A DNA stretch of 9,319 nucleotides from Thiobacillus sp. (GCA_018780025.1 JADMKH010000010.1:1-9319), one strand, 5' to 3'; numbered from the stretch's first letter, positions 1 to 7,295 are shown. The notes: generated from the sequence alone by a model not told the origin. Made by a program: numbers and translations.

Positions 1-708
1 TTCCTGCGCTTCATCCTGCCGATCCTGCCGGATGCCAGCCATGAGTTCGCCTGGTTCGTCATCATGCTGTCGCTGATCGCCGTCGCCTACATCGGCCTGG
101 TCGCGCTGGTGCAGTCCGACATGAAAAAGCTCATCGCCTATTCGTCGATTGCGCACATGGGTTTTGTCACGCTTGGTTTCTTCATATTCAACCCGCTCGG
201 CGTCGAAGGCGGCCTGGTGCAGATGATTTCGCACGGCTTTGTCTCCGCCGCGCTGTTCCTCTGCATCGGCGTCATGTACGACCGCCTGCATTCGCGCCAG
301 ATCAAGGACTACGGCGGCCTGGTCAACAAAATGCCGGTGTTCGCCGCCTTCTTCATGCTGTTTGCGATGGCCAATGCCGGCCTGCCTGCCACCAGCGGTT
401 TCGTCGGCGAGTTCATGGTGATCATGGCCGCCACCCAGGTCAATTTCTGGTTCGCCTTCGTCGCTGCCACCACGCTGATCTTCGGCGCGGCCTATACGCT
501 GTGGATGTACAAGCGCGTCGTGTTCGGCGCGATCACCAATCCGAAGATCGAGGAGATGAGCGACGTCAATCCGCGCGAAATTCTGCTGCTCGGCGTGCTC
601 GCCGTCTGCGTGCTGGCCATGGGCCTATATCCCAAGCCGTTCACCGACGTGATGCATGTGTCCGTGGTCGACCTGTTGGCGCACGTCGCCCAAAGCAAAT
701 TACCGTGA
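1..708 (+). CDS. nuoM: NADH-quinone oxidoreductase subunit M, 3' part (5' end outside window)
   Basis: This is the C-terminal part of the NuoM antiporter-like membrane subunit of respiratory complex I, which helps couple NADH:quinone electron transfer to proton pumping in the inner membrane. The reading frame is open from base 1, giving 235 residues before TGA, so roughly the first half of a ~490-510 residue protein is missing. Visible family signatures are SDMKKLIAYSSIAHMGFV (fragment residues 40-57), the His of QMISHGF (residue 78), and GFVGEF, whose Glu (residue 137) matches the conserved membrane glutamate near E407 of E. coli NuoM. Several hydrophobic helices follow, ending in a short polar tail. 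nuoN starts 10 nt downstream, the usual nuo operon order. The identification is secure; only the start is unseen. Confidence 0.96.
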   Translation, partial: FLRFILPILPDASHEFAWFVIMLSLIAVAYIGLVALVQSDMKKLIAYSSIAHMGFVTLGFFIFNPLGVEGGLVQMISHGFVSAALFLCIGVMYDRLHSRQIKDYGGLVNKMPVFAAFFMLFAMANAGLPATSGFVGEFMVIMAATQVNFWFAFVAATTLIFGAAYTLWMYKRVVFGAITNPKIEEMSDVNPREILLLGVLAVCVLAMGLYPKPFTDVMHVSVVDLLAHVAQSKLP

Positions 709-718
709 GCGACCGCCC

Positions 719-2173
719 ATGAGCACCCCTTCAATGCAACTCGCCCAATTCGCCCCCGCATTGCCAGAGATTTTCGTGCTGGTCATGGTCTCGCTGATCC
801 TGTTGATCGATGCCGCAGTCGACGACAGCAAACGCTATCTGGCCTATGTGCTGTCGCTGCTGACGCTGGCCGGCGCGGCATTCCTGACCACGCGCGATTT
901 ATCCAGCATGCCGGTGCTGACGCTGGGCGGTCTCTTTATCGACGATCCGCTGTCGGACGTGCTGAAGCTGTTTCTCTATCTGACCGTCGCGGTGGTGCTG
1001 GTCTATTCGCGCGACTACCTGCGCGAACGTGGGCTCTACAAAGGCGAATTCTTCGTGCTGGCGTTGTTTGCGCTGCTGGGCATGATGGTGATGGTGTCGG
1101 CCAGCCATTTCCTCACGCTGTATCTCGGCCTCGAACTGTTGTCCTTGTCCCTGTATGCCATGGTTGCGTTGCAGCGCGATTCCAGCGTCGCCACCGAGGC
1201 GGCGATGAAGTATTTCGTGCTGGGCGCGCTGGCCTCCGGCATGCTGCTCTACGGCATGTCGATGGTCTACGGCGTCACCGGTTCGCTCGCGCTGGCCGAC
1301 ATGGCCATTGCCCTGCAGGATGGCACCGACTTGCGCATTCCGCTGGTCTTCGGCGTCGTCTTCATCGTTGCCGGGCTGGCGTTCAAACTGGGCGCGGTAC
1401 CGTTCCATATGTGGGTGCCCGACGTCTATCACGGCGCACCCACCGCGATGACGCTGTTCATCGGCAGCGCGCCCAAGATCGCCGCGTTTGCATTCGTCGT
1501 GCGCATCCTCGGGCAGGGCCTGGAATCGCAGGTGGTTGAATGGCGCGACATGCTGGTGATACTCGCCGTGCTGTCGATGGCCGTCGGCAATATCGCAGCC
1601 ATCGCACAATCCAATCTGAAGCGCATGCTCGCGTATTCCACCATCTCGCACATGGGCTTCATGCTGCTGGGCATTCTGGCCGGCTCGCAAAACGGCTACG
1701 GCAGCGCGATGTTCTACGTGCTGGTGTACGCGCTGATGAGCCTGGGCAGTTTCGGCATGATCCTGCTGCTGTCGCGTGCCGGATTCGAGGCCGACCAGCT
1801 GGACGATTTCAAGGGTCTGAACCGGCGCAGCCCGTGGCTGGCTTTCCTGATGCTGCTGCTGATGTTCTCGATGGCCGGCGTGCCGCCGACCGTTGGCTTC
1901 TACGCCAAACTTGCGGTGCTGCAATCCGTCGTTGAAATTGGTTATGTCTGGCTGGCTGTCACCGCCGTGCTGTTCTCGCTGGTGGGCGCGTTCTACTACC
2001 TGCGCATCGTCAAGCTGATGTATTTCGATACCCCGCACGACACCACGCCGATCGCCAACAGTCCCGATGCCCGTATTATCATGTCGGCCAACGGGCTGGC
2101 CATCCTGGCGCTCGGCATTGTGCCGCAGCCGCTGATGGCCGTGTGCATGCACGCCATTGGTGCCTCTTTCTGA
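719..2173 (+). CDS. nuoN: NADH-quinone oxidoreductase subunit N
   Basis: This is the complete NuoN antiporter-like subunit of complex I (484 aa, normal length), an inner-membrane protein with about 14 helices that forms one of the proposed proton channels. The charged residues along the membrane axis are all present: Glu139 in LGLELLSLSLY, Lys164 in MKYFVLGA, Lys223 in FKLGAVPFHMW, Lys253 in APKIAAFA and Lys397 in FYAKLAVL. These correspond to E133, K158, K217, K247 and K395 of E. coli NuoN. The QSNLKRMLAYSTISHMGF loop is also typical. ATG at 719 gives the family N-terminus; the frame stays open further upstream, but that part lies inside nuoM. No good Shine-Dalgarno sequence precedes the ATG, and the 10-nt spacing to the nuoM stop suggests translational coupling. 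nuoN is normally the last structural gene of the operon. Confidence 0.97.
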   Translation: MSTPSMQLAQFAPALPEIFVLVMVSLILLIDAAVDDSKRYLAYVLSLLTLAGAAFLTTRDLSSMPVLTLGGLFIDDPLSDVLKLFLYLTVAVVLVYSRDYLRERGLYKGEFFVLALFALLGMMVMVSASHFLTLYLGLELLSLSLYAMVALQRDSSVATEAAMKYFVLGALASGMLLYGMSMVYGVTGSLALADMAIALQDGTDLRIPLVFGVVFIVAGLAFKLGAVPFHMWVPDVYHGAPTAMTLFIGSAPKIAAFAFVVRILGQGLESQVVEWRDMLVILAVLSMAVGNIAAIAQSNLKRMLAYSTISHMGFMLLGILAGSQNGYGSAMFYVLVYALMSLGSFGMILLLSRAGFEADQLDDFKGLNRRSPWLAFLMLLLMFSMAGVPPTVGFYAKLAVLQSVVEIGYVWLAVTAVLFSLVGAFYYLRIVKLMYFDTPHDTTPIANSPDARIIMSANGLAILALGIVPQPLMAVCMHAIGASF

Positions 2174-2184
2174 ACTTGGTGTTA

Positions 2185-2208
2185 TTGAACCAAGCCGTGT
2201 TGAACCAA
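2185..2208 (+). repeat. Short direct repeat TTGAACCAA, two copies
   Basis: TTGAACCAA occurs at 2185-2193 and again at 2200-2208, 15 nt apart. Either ACCAA could pair with TTGGT at 2176-2180 just after the nuoN stop, so two alternative small stems are possible. It may be chance; no known element is recognised. Confidence 0.4.
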
Positions 2209-2212
2209 TTCG

Positions 2213-2250
2213 CGCCGGAGCAGGTCTGCTCCGGCGTCACCTAGCTTTTT
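2213..2250 (+). terminator. Perfect 10-bp GC-rich hairpin, possible nuo terminator or attenuator
   Basis: CGCCGGAGCA (2213-2222) pairs perfectly with TGCTCCGGCG (2227-2236) across the 4-nt loop GGTC. A run of five T begins at 2246, nine nucleotides after the stem. In a canonical Rho-independent terminator the T run directly follows the stem, so this is at best a weak or partial terminator. It could instead be an mRNA processing or stability element that sets expression of the small downstream genes below that of nuo. Confidence 0.5.
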
Positions 2251-2260
2251 CGGAACCACT

Positions 2261-2563
2261 GTGAATTTCTCCACCACCCTGTTGCTGATTCTGGCGTTCA
2301 TCGCCGCCAACCTGCCGTTCCTGGTCGAGCGTATTTTTTTCATCGTCAAACCCGGGTCCGGCAGCAAGAATGTCGCCTGGCGGCTGCTGGAACTGACGGT
2401 CATGTATTTTGTGGTCGGCGGCATTGCGTTGCTGCTGGAAAGCAAGCTCGGCGACATCCACGGGCAGAACTGGGAGTTCTACGCGGTCAACGCTTCGCTG
2501 TTCGTGGTGTTTGCCTATCCGGGATTTGTTTACCGTTATCTGTGGCGGCGGCGCGGGGCATAG
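2261..2563 (+). CDS. DUF2818 family small membrane protein
   Basis: This 100-residue hydrophobic protein has three likely transmembrane helices (about residues 4-24, 42-60 and 73-93) and a basic C-terminus, YRYLWRRRGA, probably cytoplasmic by the positive-inside rule. The segments AANLPFLVER near the start and FAYPGFVYRYLW near the end match what I recall of the DUF2818 family, which is commonly encoded right after nuoN in betaproteobacteria. Its function is unknown; the position suggests a link to complex I, such as an accessory or assembly role, but that is inference. The start is GTG at 2261, preceded by GGAA with 5 nt spacing; no ATG fits the N-terminal helix better. Its stop lies 5 nt before the preferred start of the S4 gene. 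Confidence 0.82.
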   Translation: MNFSTTLLLILAFIAANLPFLVERIFFIVKPGSGSKNVAWRLLELTVMYFVVGGIALLLESKLGDIHGQNWEFYAVNASLFVVFAYPGFVYRYLWRRRGA

Positions 2564-2568
2564 TCGGC

Positions 2569-2793
2569 ATGGACGCCATGGAATTAAAGCTGCGCGGAGA
2601 ACACGTCGCGCTCTGCGACCTGCTCAAGCTCGCCGGCATCGCCGACAGCGGCGGGCAAGGCAAGCTCATGATCGCCAACGGAGAAGTCACTGTCGACGGA
2701 CAGTCCGAAAGCCGCAAGACGGCGAAAATCCGGGCGGGTCAGACGGTGCGGTGTCTTGGGCAGACCATTCGGGTTGTGGCGGCAGAGGTCTAA
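2569..2793 (+). CDS. RNA-binding S4 domain protein, YbcJ type
   Basis: This small protein (74 aa from ATG 2569) is almost entirely one S4 domain (about residues 12-62), the helix-loop-beta fold used to bind structured RNA. HVALCDLLKLAGIADSGGQ, then IANGEVTVDG, then ESRKTAKIRAGQTV follow the order and spacing of E. coli YbcJ, which has HVELCDLLKLEG, EGQVKVDG and ETRKRCKIVAGQTV. The role in the cell is not established, though RNA or ribosome binding is expected. The start is uncertain: ATG 2569, ATG 2578 and a GTG at 2542 overlapping the DUF2818 gene are all in frame. ATG 2569 gives a usual length and a 5-nt gap. Its TAA stop (2791-2793) overlaps the TAG of the convergent gene. Confidence 0.85.
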   Translation: MDAMELKLRGEHVALCDLLKLAGIADSGGQGKLMIANGEVTVDGQSESRKTAKIRAGQTVRCLGQTIRVVAAEV

Positions 2794-3059
2794 AGAAAGC
2801 AGAAGAAAAAGCGGCCGGCATCAAACTCAACCGCCAGCCGCGCCCCGCGATTGAGCGCATAGTCCCACGATCCCTTGGTGGCGCAGCCCACATGGCATTC
2901 ACTTACGCCAGCAGGCGATTCCAGATCGCGTTCGCGGTCATACCAACTCAACAGCATGGAGTCGTCGCCGAGTTGTTGCTGCGCGATGACCGTGGCCAGT
3001 TTCAATGCCGTGTTGAAATCGAGCCCGAGTTCGTTGCTGTCGAGACGCAGGGTTTTCAT
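2790..3059 (-). CDS. Small AF1514-like (DUF5619-type) protein of unknown function
   Basis: This is an 89-residue soluble protein with no signal peptide or membrane segment. The pattern LDFNTALKLATVIAQQQLGDD, then SMLLSWYDRERDLESP (residues 34-49), then a Cys/His-containing loop ECHVGC (C55, H56, C59), then a YALNRGARLAVEFDAGRFFFCFL tail resembles what I recall of the AF1514 family (DUF5619). That assignment is from memory and moderate. The function is unknown. The Cys/His cluster could bind a metal, but it is not a haem CxxCH motif. Its ATG overlaps the mutS stop as ATGA (3059-3056), a classic sign of translational coupling, so it should be made from the mutS mRNA. Its TAG overlaps the stop of the convergent S4 gene. 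Confidence 0.68.
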   Translation of the reverse strand: MKTLRLDSNELGLDFNTALKLATVIAQQQLGDDSMLLSWYDRERDLESPAGVSECHVGCATKGSWDYALNRGARLAVEFDAGRFFFCFL

Positions 3060-5617
3060 GGCGCCGAATGGGTCAGCGCCTTCAGGGCGTAGAGCATGTC
3101 GAGCGCCGCCTTGGGGGTGAGGGTATCGGGGTCGAGCTCGCGCAGCTGGTCGAGCGCGGGATGGGGTGGCGGGGCATCCTTGGGGATGTGGGCGACGAAC
3201 AGGTCGCCTTGTGGGCCGGGATGCAGTTGCGCATTTTCCAGCTGGCGCAGATGACGGCGCGCGGCGAGGATGACCGGGCTGGGCACGCCCGCCAGACGTG
3301 CGACCTGGATACCGTAGCTCTGTGAGGCCGGGCCTTCCTCCACCGCATGTAAAAACACCAGGTCGGCGCCGTGTTCCTTGGCGTCGAGGTGGACGTTGGC
3401 GAGCTGTTTGTATTCGTTGGCAAGCTGGGTCAATTCGAAATAATGCGTGGCAAACAGGGTAAACGCGCGGGTGGCGCTGACCAGATGCCGCGCCACCGCC
3501 CAGGCCAGGGCGAGGCCGTCGAAGGTGGAGGTGCCGCGGCCAATTTCGTCGAGCAGGACCAGGCTGTTCGCGCTGGCGTTATGCAGGATGTGCGCGGTTT
3601 CAGTCATCTCGACCATGAAGGTCGAACGACCGCCGGCCAGATCGTCCGAGGCGCCAATACGGGTGAAGATCTGATCGATTTCGCCGATTTTCGCCGAGCG
3701 GGCGGGCACCCACAGTCCACAGCACGCCATCAGGGTGATCAGCGCAACCTGCCGCATGTAGGTCGATTTGCCGCCCATGTTGGGGCCGGTAATCAGCAGC
3801 ATCTGGCGGCTGCGGTTGAGCGTGACGTCGTTCGAAATGAAATGCGCAACCTGCGCCTCGACCACCGGGTGACGTCCGCCGCGGATCACAATGCCGGGTT
3901 CGTCGTTGAAGTCGGCGGCATTCAGTTTAAGCGTGCGCGCGCGTTCGGCCTGGCTTGCCAGCACGTCGGTTTCGGCTAGCGCCGCTGCCAGTTTCAGCAT
4001 TGCCGGCACATGCGGCGTCAGCGTTTCCAGCAGCGCCTCGAACAATGCTTTCTCGCGTGCCAGCGCACGATCCTGCGCCGACAGCGCCTTGTCTTCGAAA
4101 GCTTTCAGTTCAGGCGTGATGTAACGCTCGGCATTTTTCAGCGTCTGGCGGCGGCGGTAATCGTCGGGGACTTTCTCCGCTTGCGCACGGCTGACTTCAA
4201 TATAAAAGCCATGCACCTTGTTGTATTCAACTTTCAGGGTATTGATGCCCGAGCGGGTACGTTCGCGCGTTTCCAGTTCGAGCAGGAAAGTGCCCGCGTC
4301 GCGGGTCAGCGCGCGCAGTTCGTCGAGGTCGGCGTCGTAGCCATCGGCAATCACGCCGCCTTCGCGCAGCACACTGGCGGGTTCGGGCTGAATGGCAAGG
4401 GCCAATCGCTCATGCAGATCGGGGCGGGCGGCGAGCGCTGCGCATAGTTCAGACAAGCGGGCGTGATCATCGGGCAGCGCGGCGGCCAGATCGGGCAGTT
4501 GCGCCAGGGTATCGCGCAGGCCGGAGAGGTCGCGTGGACGCGCGCTCTTGAGCGCGATGCGTCCGCTGATGCGTTCGACGTCGGCGCAACTCTTGAGCAG
4601 CTGGGCGAGGGTGCGCGTGGTATCGGGTGCCTCGGCCAACACGCCGATCGCGTCGCGTCGTTTGGTGAGCACCACGCGATCACGTAGCGGATGGTGCAGC
4701 CAGTGGCGCAGCAGCCGTGTTCCCATGCCAGTGGCGGTGGTATCGAGCACCGACAACAAGGTCGGTGCGGCTTCGCCGCGCAGGGTTTCGGTGAGCTCCA
4801 GATTGCGCCGGGTGGCGGCGTCGAGCTGCACGAAATCGCTGTCGTGCTCGGCCTGAATGGACTGGATATGCGGCAGCGCAGTGCGTTGCGTGGTCTGGAT
4901 GTAGTCGAGCAGGGCGCCTGCGGCGGCAATGGCCTGGGGCAGGCCGGCTACGCCAAAACCTGACAAATCACGGCTGCCAAATTGCTGTGCCAGCCGGTTT
5001 TTCGCACCGTCTGCATCGAACTGCCAGGGTGCCAGCCGGCGAACCGCGCAGGCCGCCCCCGACAGCTTGAAGTCATCCGGCGCGAGAATTTCAGCCGGGC
5101 GCACACGTGCGAGTAATGCGGGCAGGGCAGCCGGTTCGACTTGGGCCACCTGAAAGCGTCCGGCGGCCAGATTGAGCCAGGCGACGCCGATGGCTTCGGC
5201 ACCTGGGGCAATCGCCAGAATCAGCGTGTCCTGCGTTTCGTCGAGCAGGCCCGAGTCGGTCAGCGTGCCTGGCGTGATGATGCGCATCACTTGCCGGTCA
5301 ACCGGACCTTTGCTGGTGGCCGGATCGCCCACCTGTTCGGCGATGGCCACCGACTCGCCCAGCTTCAGCAGCCGCGCCAGATACTGTTCGGCGCTGTGAT
5401 ACGGCACGCCGGCCATCTTGATCGGTTCGCCAGCCGACGAACCGCGGGTGGTGAGCGTGATATTGAGCAGCCGCGATGCCTTTTCGGCGTCGTCGTAAAA
5501 CAGCTCGTAAAAATCGCCCATGCGGTAGAACAGCAGCATGTCGGGATGCTGCGCCTTGATGCCCAGGTATTGGGCCATCATCGGCGTGTGGGCTGTGGGC
5601 GCCTTGGCGATGGACAT
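3056..5617 (-). CDS. mutS: DNA mismatch repair protein MutS
   Basis: This is a full-length MutS (853 aa, the same length as E. coli MutS), the ATPase that finds base mismatches and small loops behind the replication fork and recruits MutL. In order it shows the mismatch-reading Phe36-Tyr37-Glu38 in MGDFYELF, the connector and lever/clamp region (KVEYNKVHGFYIEVSR at 462-477), Walker A GPNMGGKST at 611-619 (Lys617), STFMVEMTETAHIL at 665-678, Walker B LVLLDEIGRGTST with Asp690/Glu691, and the signature His in FATHYFELT. QGDLF at 803-807 fits a beta-clamp-binding pentapeptide, and LDPDTLTPKAALDMLYALKAL is the C-terminal tetramerisation helix-turn-helix. The gene starts 19 nt after suhB without an obvious Shine-Dalgarno sequence and overlaps the next gene by ATGA. 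It looks intact. Confidence 0.98.
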   Translation of the reverse strand: MSIAKAPTAHTPMMAQYLGIKAQHPDMLLFYRMGDFYELFYDDAEKASRLLNITLTTRGSSAGEPIKMAGVPYHSAEQYLARLLKLGESVAIAEQVGDPATSKGPVDRQVMRIITPGTLTDSGLLDETQDTLILAIAPGAEAIGVAWLNLAAGRFQVAQVEPAALPALLARVRPAEILAPDDFKLSGAACAVRRLAPWQFDADGAKNRLAQQFGSRDLSGFGVAGLPQAIAAAGALLDYIQTTQRTALPHIQSIQAEHDSDFVQLDAATRRNLELTETLRGEAAPTLLSVLDTTATGMGTRLLRHWLHHPLRDRVVLTKRRDAIGVLAEAPDTTRTLAQLLKSCADVERISGRIALKSARPRDLSGLRDTLAQLPDLAAALPDDHARLSELCAALAARPDLHERLALAIQPEPASVLREGGVIADGYDADLDELRALTRDAGTFLLELETRERTRSGINTLKVEYNKVHGFYIEVSRAQAEKVPDDYRRRQTLKNAERYITPELKAFEDKALSAQDRALAREKALFEALLETLTPHVPAMLKLAAALAETDVLASQAERARTLKLNAADFNDEPGIVIRGGRHPVVEAQVAHFISNDVTLNRSRQMLLITGPNMGGKSTYMRQVALITLMACCGLWVPARSAKIGEIDQIFTRIGASDDLAGGRSTFMVEMTETAHILHNASANSLVLLDEIGRGTSTFDGLALAWAVARHLVSATRAFTLFATHYFELTQLANEYKQLANVHLDAKEHGADLVFLHAVEEGPASQSYGIQVARLAGVPSPVILAARRHLRQLENAQLHPGPQGDLFVAHIPKDAPPPHPALDQLRELDPDTLTPKAALDMLYALKALTHSAP

Positions 5618-5636
5618 GGACGGTCTGGCAGGTTGT

Positions 5637-6443
5637 TTAGACTTTCAGTTCGGGCGGCAGATGCGGCGCGATGACCTGCAGCATTTGTGCGAAGACCCTG
5701 GGGGTGGCAGCGACGATGTTGCCGGATTCGAGGAAGCCTTCGTCGCCCATGAAATTGCCGACCAGCGCACCGGATTCCTGCGCGATCAGGCTGCCGGCAG
5801 CGAGATCCCACGGTTTCAGATTCATTTCCCAGAAGCCGTCGTAGCGGCCGCAGGCGACGTAGGCCAGGTCGAGCGCAGCCGAGCCGGGGCGACGCAGGCC
5901 CGAGGTGGCGCGCATCATGTCGCGGAACATGTTGATATAGGCCTCGGCATGGCTGAAATCAGTGTAGGGGAAGCCCGTGCCGATCAGGCATTCGGCCAGT
6001 TTGCTGCGCTTGCTGGCGCGAATGCGGCGGTCGTTGAGCAGGGCGCCGCGTCCACGGCTGGCGGTGAAAAGCTCGTTGCGCGCGGGGTCGAACACCACGG
6101 CCTGGGTGATCTGGCCCTTGTGCTTGAGTGCGATGGAAACTGAATATTGCTGCAGACCGTGCAGGAAGTTGGTGGTGCCGTCGAGCGGATCGATGATCCA
6201 CTGGTAGTCCTCGCCATTCTTGGCGTCGGCGGTGCCAGACTCCTCTGCTAGAATCCCGTGGTTCGGATAGGCGTCGAGCAGGGTTTCGATGATGGCACGT
6301 TCAGCCATCTGGTCGACCTCGCTGACATAATCGCGGTCCTGCTTGCTCCGTACGGTGAGCTGGTCGAGGTCGAGCGAGGCGCGATTGATGATCGCCCCGG
6401 CTTTGCGAGCGGCTTTCACCGCCGTATTGAGCATGGGATGCAT
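5637..6443 (-). CDS. suhB: Inositol-1-monophosphatase family protein SuhB
   Basis: This 268-residue member of the Mg2+-dependent, Li+-sensitive inositol monophosphatase family is expected to hydrolyse myo-inositol 1-phosphate and similar sugar phosphates in the cytoplasm. Metal-site residues are all present: Glu67 in LAEESG, Asp85-Pro-Leu-Asp88-Gly-Thr in WIIDPLDGTTNF, and Asp213 in PWDLAAGSLI, at almost the same numbers as in E. coli SuhB. E. coli SuhB also works with Nus factors in rRNA antitermination; the length and the trmJ neighbourhood make orthology likely, though that second role cannot be read from sequence. The start is ATG 6443 (Met4 is an alternative), without a clear Shine-Dalgarno sequence. 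It is the first gene of a suhB-mutS-small gene unit and is divergent from trmJ across 48 nt. Confidence 0.95.
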   Translation of the reverse strand: MHPMLNTAVKAARKAGAIINRASLDLDQLTVRSKQDRDYVSEVDQMAERAIIETLLDAYPNHGILAEESGTADAKNGEDYQWIIDPLDGTTNFLHGLQQYSVSIALKHKGQITQAVVFDPARNELFTASRGRGALLNDRRIRASKRSKLAECLIGTGFPYTDFSHAEAYINMFRDMMRATSGLRRPGSAALDLAYVACGRYDGFWEMNLKPWDLAAGSLIAQESGALVGNFMGDEGFLESGNIVAATPRVFAQMLQVIAPHLPPELKV

Positions 6444-6491
6444 GATGTCTGGCTATAGATTCAAAGAACGATCCACCATTTTACTTGATGT
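6444..6491. promoter_or_regulatory. Divergent 48-nt suhB/trmJ start region
   Basis: Both divergent transcription units must start in or close to this 48-nt gap. TATAGAT at 6454-6460 is the only -10-like string on the + strand, but no -35 at proper spacing accompanies it (TTGAGC at 6427 leaves 21 nt). On the - strand no good hexamer pair was found. The promoters may therefore overlap the opposing coding starts; positions are not resolved by eye. Confidence 0.35.
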
Positions 6492-7259
6492 ATGACACAA
6501 GCTGACCCGAAACTTCTCGGCAATATTCGAATTGTGCTGGCGCGCACCAGCCATCCCGGCAATATCGGCGCTGCGGCGCGGGCGATGAAGACGATGGGGC
6601 TGTCCCGGCTTTATCTCGTCCAGCCTTATCTTTTCCCGAATAGCCAGGCCGATGCGATGGCGGCGAGCGCCGGCGACCTGCTCGCGCAGGCGCATGTTTG
6701 CGCCACGCTGGAAGAGGCCCTGGTGGGTACCACGCTGGCACTCGGCGTGTCGGCGCGCCGACGCGATATCGTGACCGAGGTGCTGACCCCGCCCGAGTCG
6801 GCGGTTCGGTTGCTGACCGAAGCGCAAGCCGGGCCGGTAGCGCTGGTGTTCGGCAATGAAACCAGCGGCTTGTCGAATGAAGAGTTGAGCTTGTGCCAGG
6901 GGCTGGTGACGATTGCCGCCAATCCGGAATACAGTTCGCTGAATCTGGCGGCGGCCGTGCAGGTTCTCAGCTATGAAATTCGCCAGAACTGGCTGCAACA
7001 TCCGTCCTGGCCGCCCCCAGAATTCGATGCGGCCAAACTGGATGACGTTGAGCGGTTTTACGATCACCTGGAAACAACACTCATCGATCTTGAATTCCTT
7101 AACAAGGGATCGCCTGGCAAACTGATGCTGAAATTGCGCTGGCTGTTTGCGCGCACCCGCCTGGCGCAGGAGGAAGTCAATATCCTGCGCGGGATTTTGA
7201 CTGCAGCTCAAACAGCCAAGCGGCTCGCAGCCCAGCCGCGGAACTGCGATCCGGAATAG
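6492..7259 (+). CDS. trmJ: tRNA (cytidine/uridine-2'-O-)-methyltransferase TrmJ
   Basis: This SPOUT-class (trefoil-knot) enzyme of 255 residues methylates the ribose 2'-OH of nucleotide 32 in the anticodon loop of certain tRNAs using S-adenosylmethionine. Motif 1, SHPGNIGAAARAMKTMGL (20-37), includes Asn24 and Arg30, matching N17 and R23 of E. coli TrmJ. Motif 2 is ALVFGNETSGLSNEEL. Motif 3, ANPEYSSLNLAAAVQVLSYE, supplies the knot and cofactor loop. The C-terminal extension of about 80 residues is typical. The start is ATG 6492, just inside the divergent gap; an overlapping ATG at 6488 is out of frame. The stop TAG (7257-7259) lies inside an IscR-like operator that precedes cysE. In E. coli, too, trmJ sits between suhB and iscR. 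Confidence 0.95.
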   Translation: MTQADPKLLGNIRIVLARTSHPGNIGAAARAMKTMGLSRLYLVQPYLFPNSQADAMAASAGDLLAQAHVCATLEEALVGTTLALGVSARRRDIVTEVLTPPESAVRLLTEAQAGPVALVFGNETSGLSNEELSLCQGLVTIAANPEYSSLNLAAAVQVLSYEIRQNWLQHPSWPPPEFDAAKLDDVERFYDHLETTLIDLEFLNKGSPGKLMLKLRWLFARTRLAQEEVNILRGILTAAQTAKRLAAQPRNCDPE

Positions 7260-7280
7260 TTGACTAAATTACTCGGAAAT
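7256..7280 (+). promoter_or_regulatory. Putative IscR type 1 operator upstream of cysE (copy 1)
   Basis: This 25-nt element matches the published type 1 IscR consensus (ATASYYGACTRWWWYAGTCRRSTAT) at 22 of 25 positions by hand count; its core reads GACTAAATTACTCGG. It repeats the iscR promoter elements almost exactly and contains a -35-like TTGACT (7260-7265). A 17-nt spacer would put the -10 at CATCCT, which is poor, so it is either a weak promoter or an operator acting on readthrough from trmJ. The trmJ stop TAG is part of the element. Confidence 0.72.
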
Positions 7281-7295
7281 AGCATCCTCAGACGC

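Larger units (their letters stand above)
2174..2260 (+). other. Intergenic region between nuoN and the DUF2818 gene
   Basis: This 87-nt gap is the only sizeable spacer in the + strand nuo unit. It begins with a small imperfect stem (CTTGGT at 2175-2180 against ACCAAG at 2189-2194). It then holds a 9-nt direct repeat, a perfect 10-bp hairpin (2213-2236) and a run of five T (2246-2250). GGAA at 2252-2255 is a plausible ribosome binding site for the GTG start at 2261. I see no convincing promoter, so the downstream genes may depend on readthrough from nuo. Confidence 0.6.

Noticed and set aside
656..718. Upstream extension of the nuoN frame
   Set aside because: The extra 21 codons lie within nuoM in another frame and do not look like a NuoN N-terminus; ATG 719 gives the normal length.
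899..2152. 417-codon open frame on the - strand across nuoN
   Set aside because: It lies entirely antisense to nuoN, its translation is a low-complexity His/Gln/Arg-rich sequence typical of a frame shadow in GC-rich DNA, and it matches no family I know.
3056..3059. mutS stop overlapping the next start as a possible frameshift or fusion
   Set aside because: MutS ends at the usual length with its normal C-terminal helix-turn-helix region, so this is a plain ATGA gene overlap and not a broken fusion.
5141..6143. Overlapping + strand open frames across mutS and suhB
   Set aside because: They oppose mutS and suhB, both full length with intact motifs, and have no recognisable domain or ribosome site.
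6453..7211. 252-codon open frame on the - strand across trmJ
   Set aside because: It is antisense to trmJ, which carries all three SPOUT motifs; the shadow's composition is unlike a folded protein.
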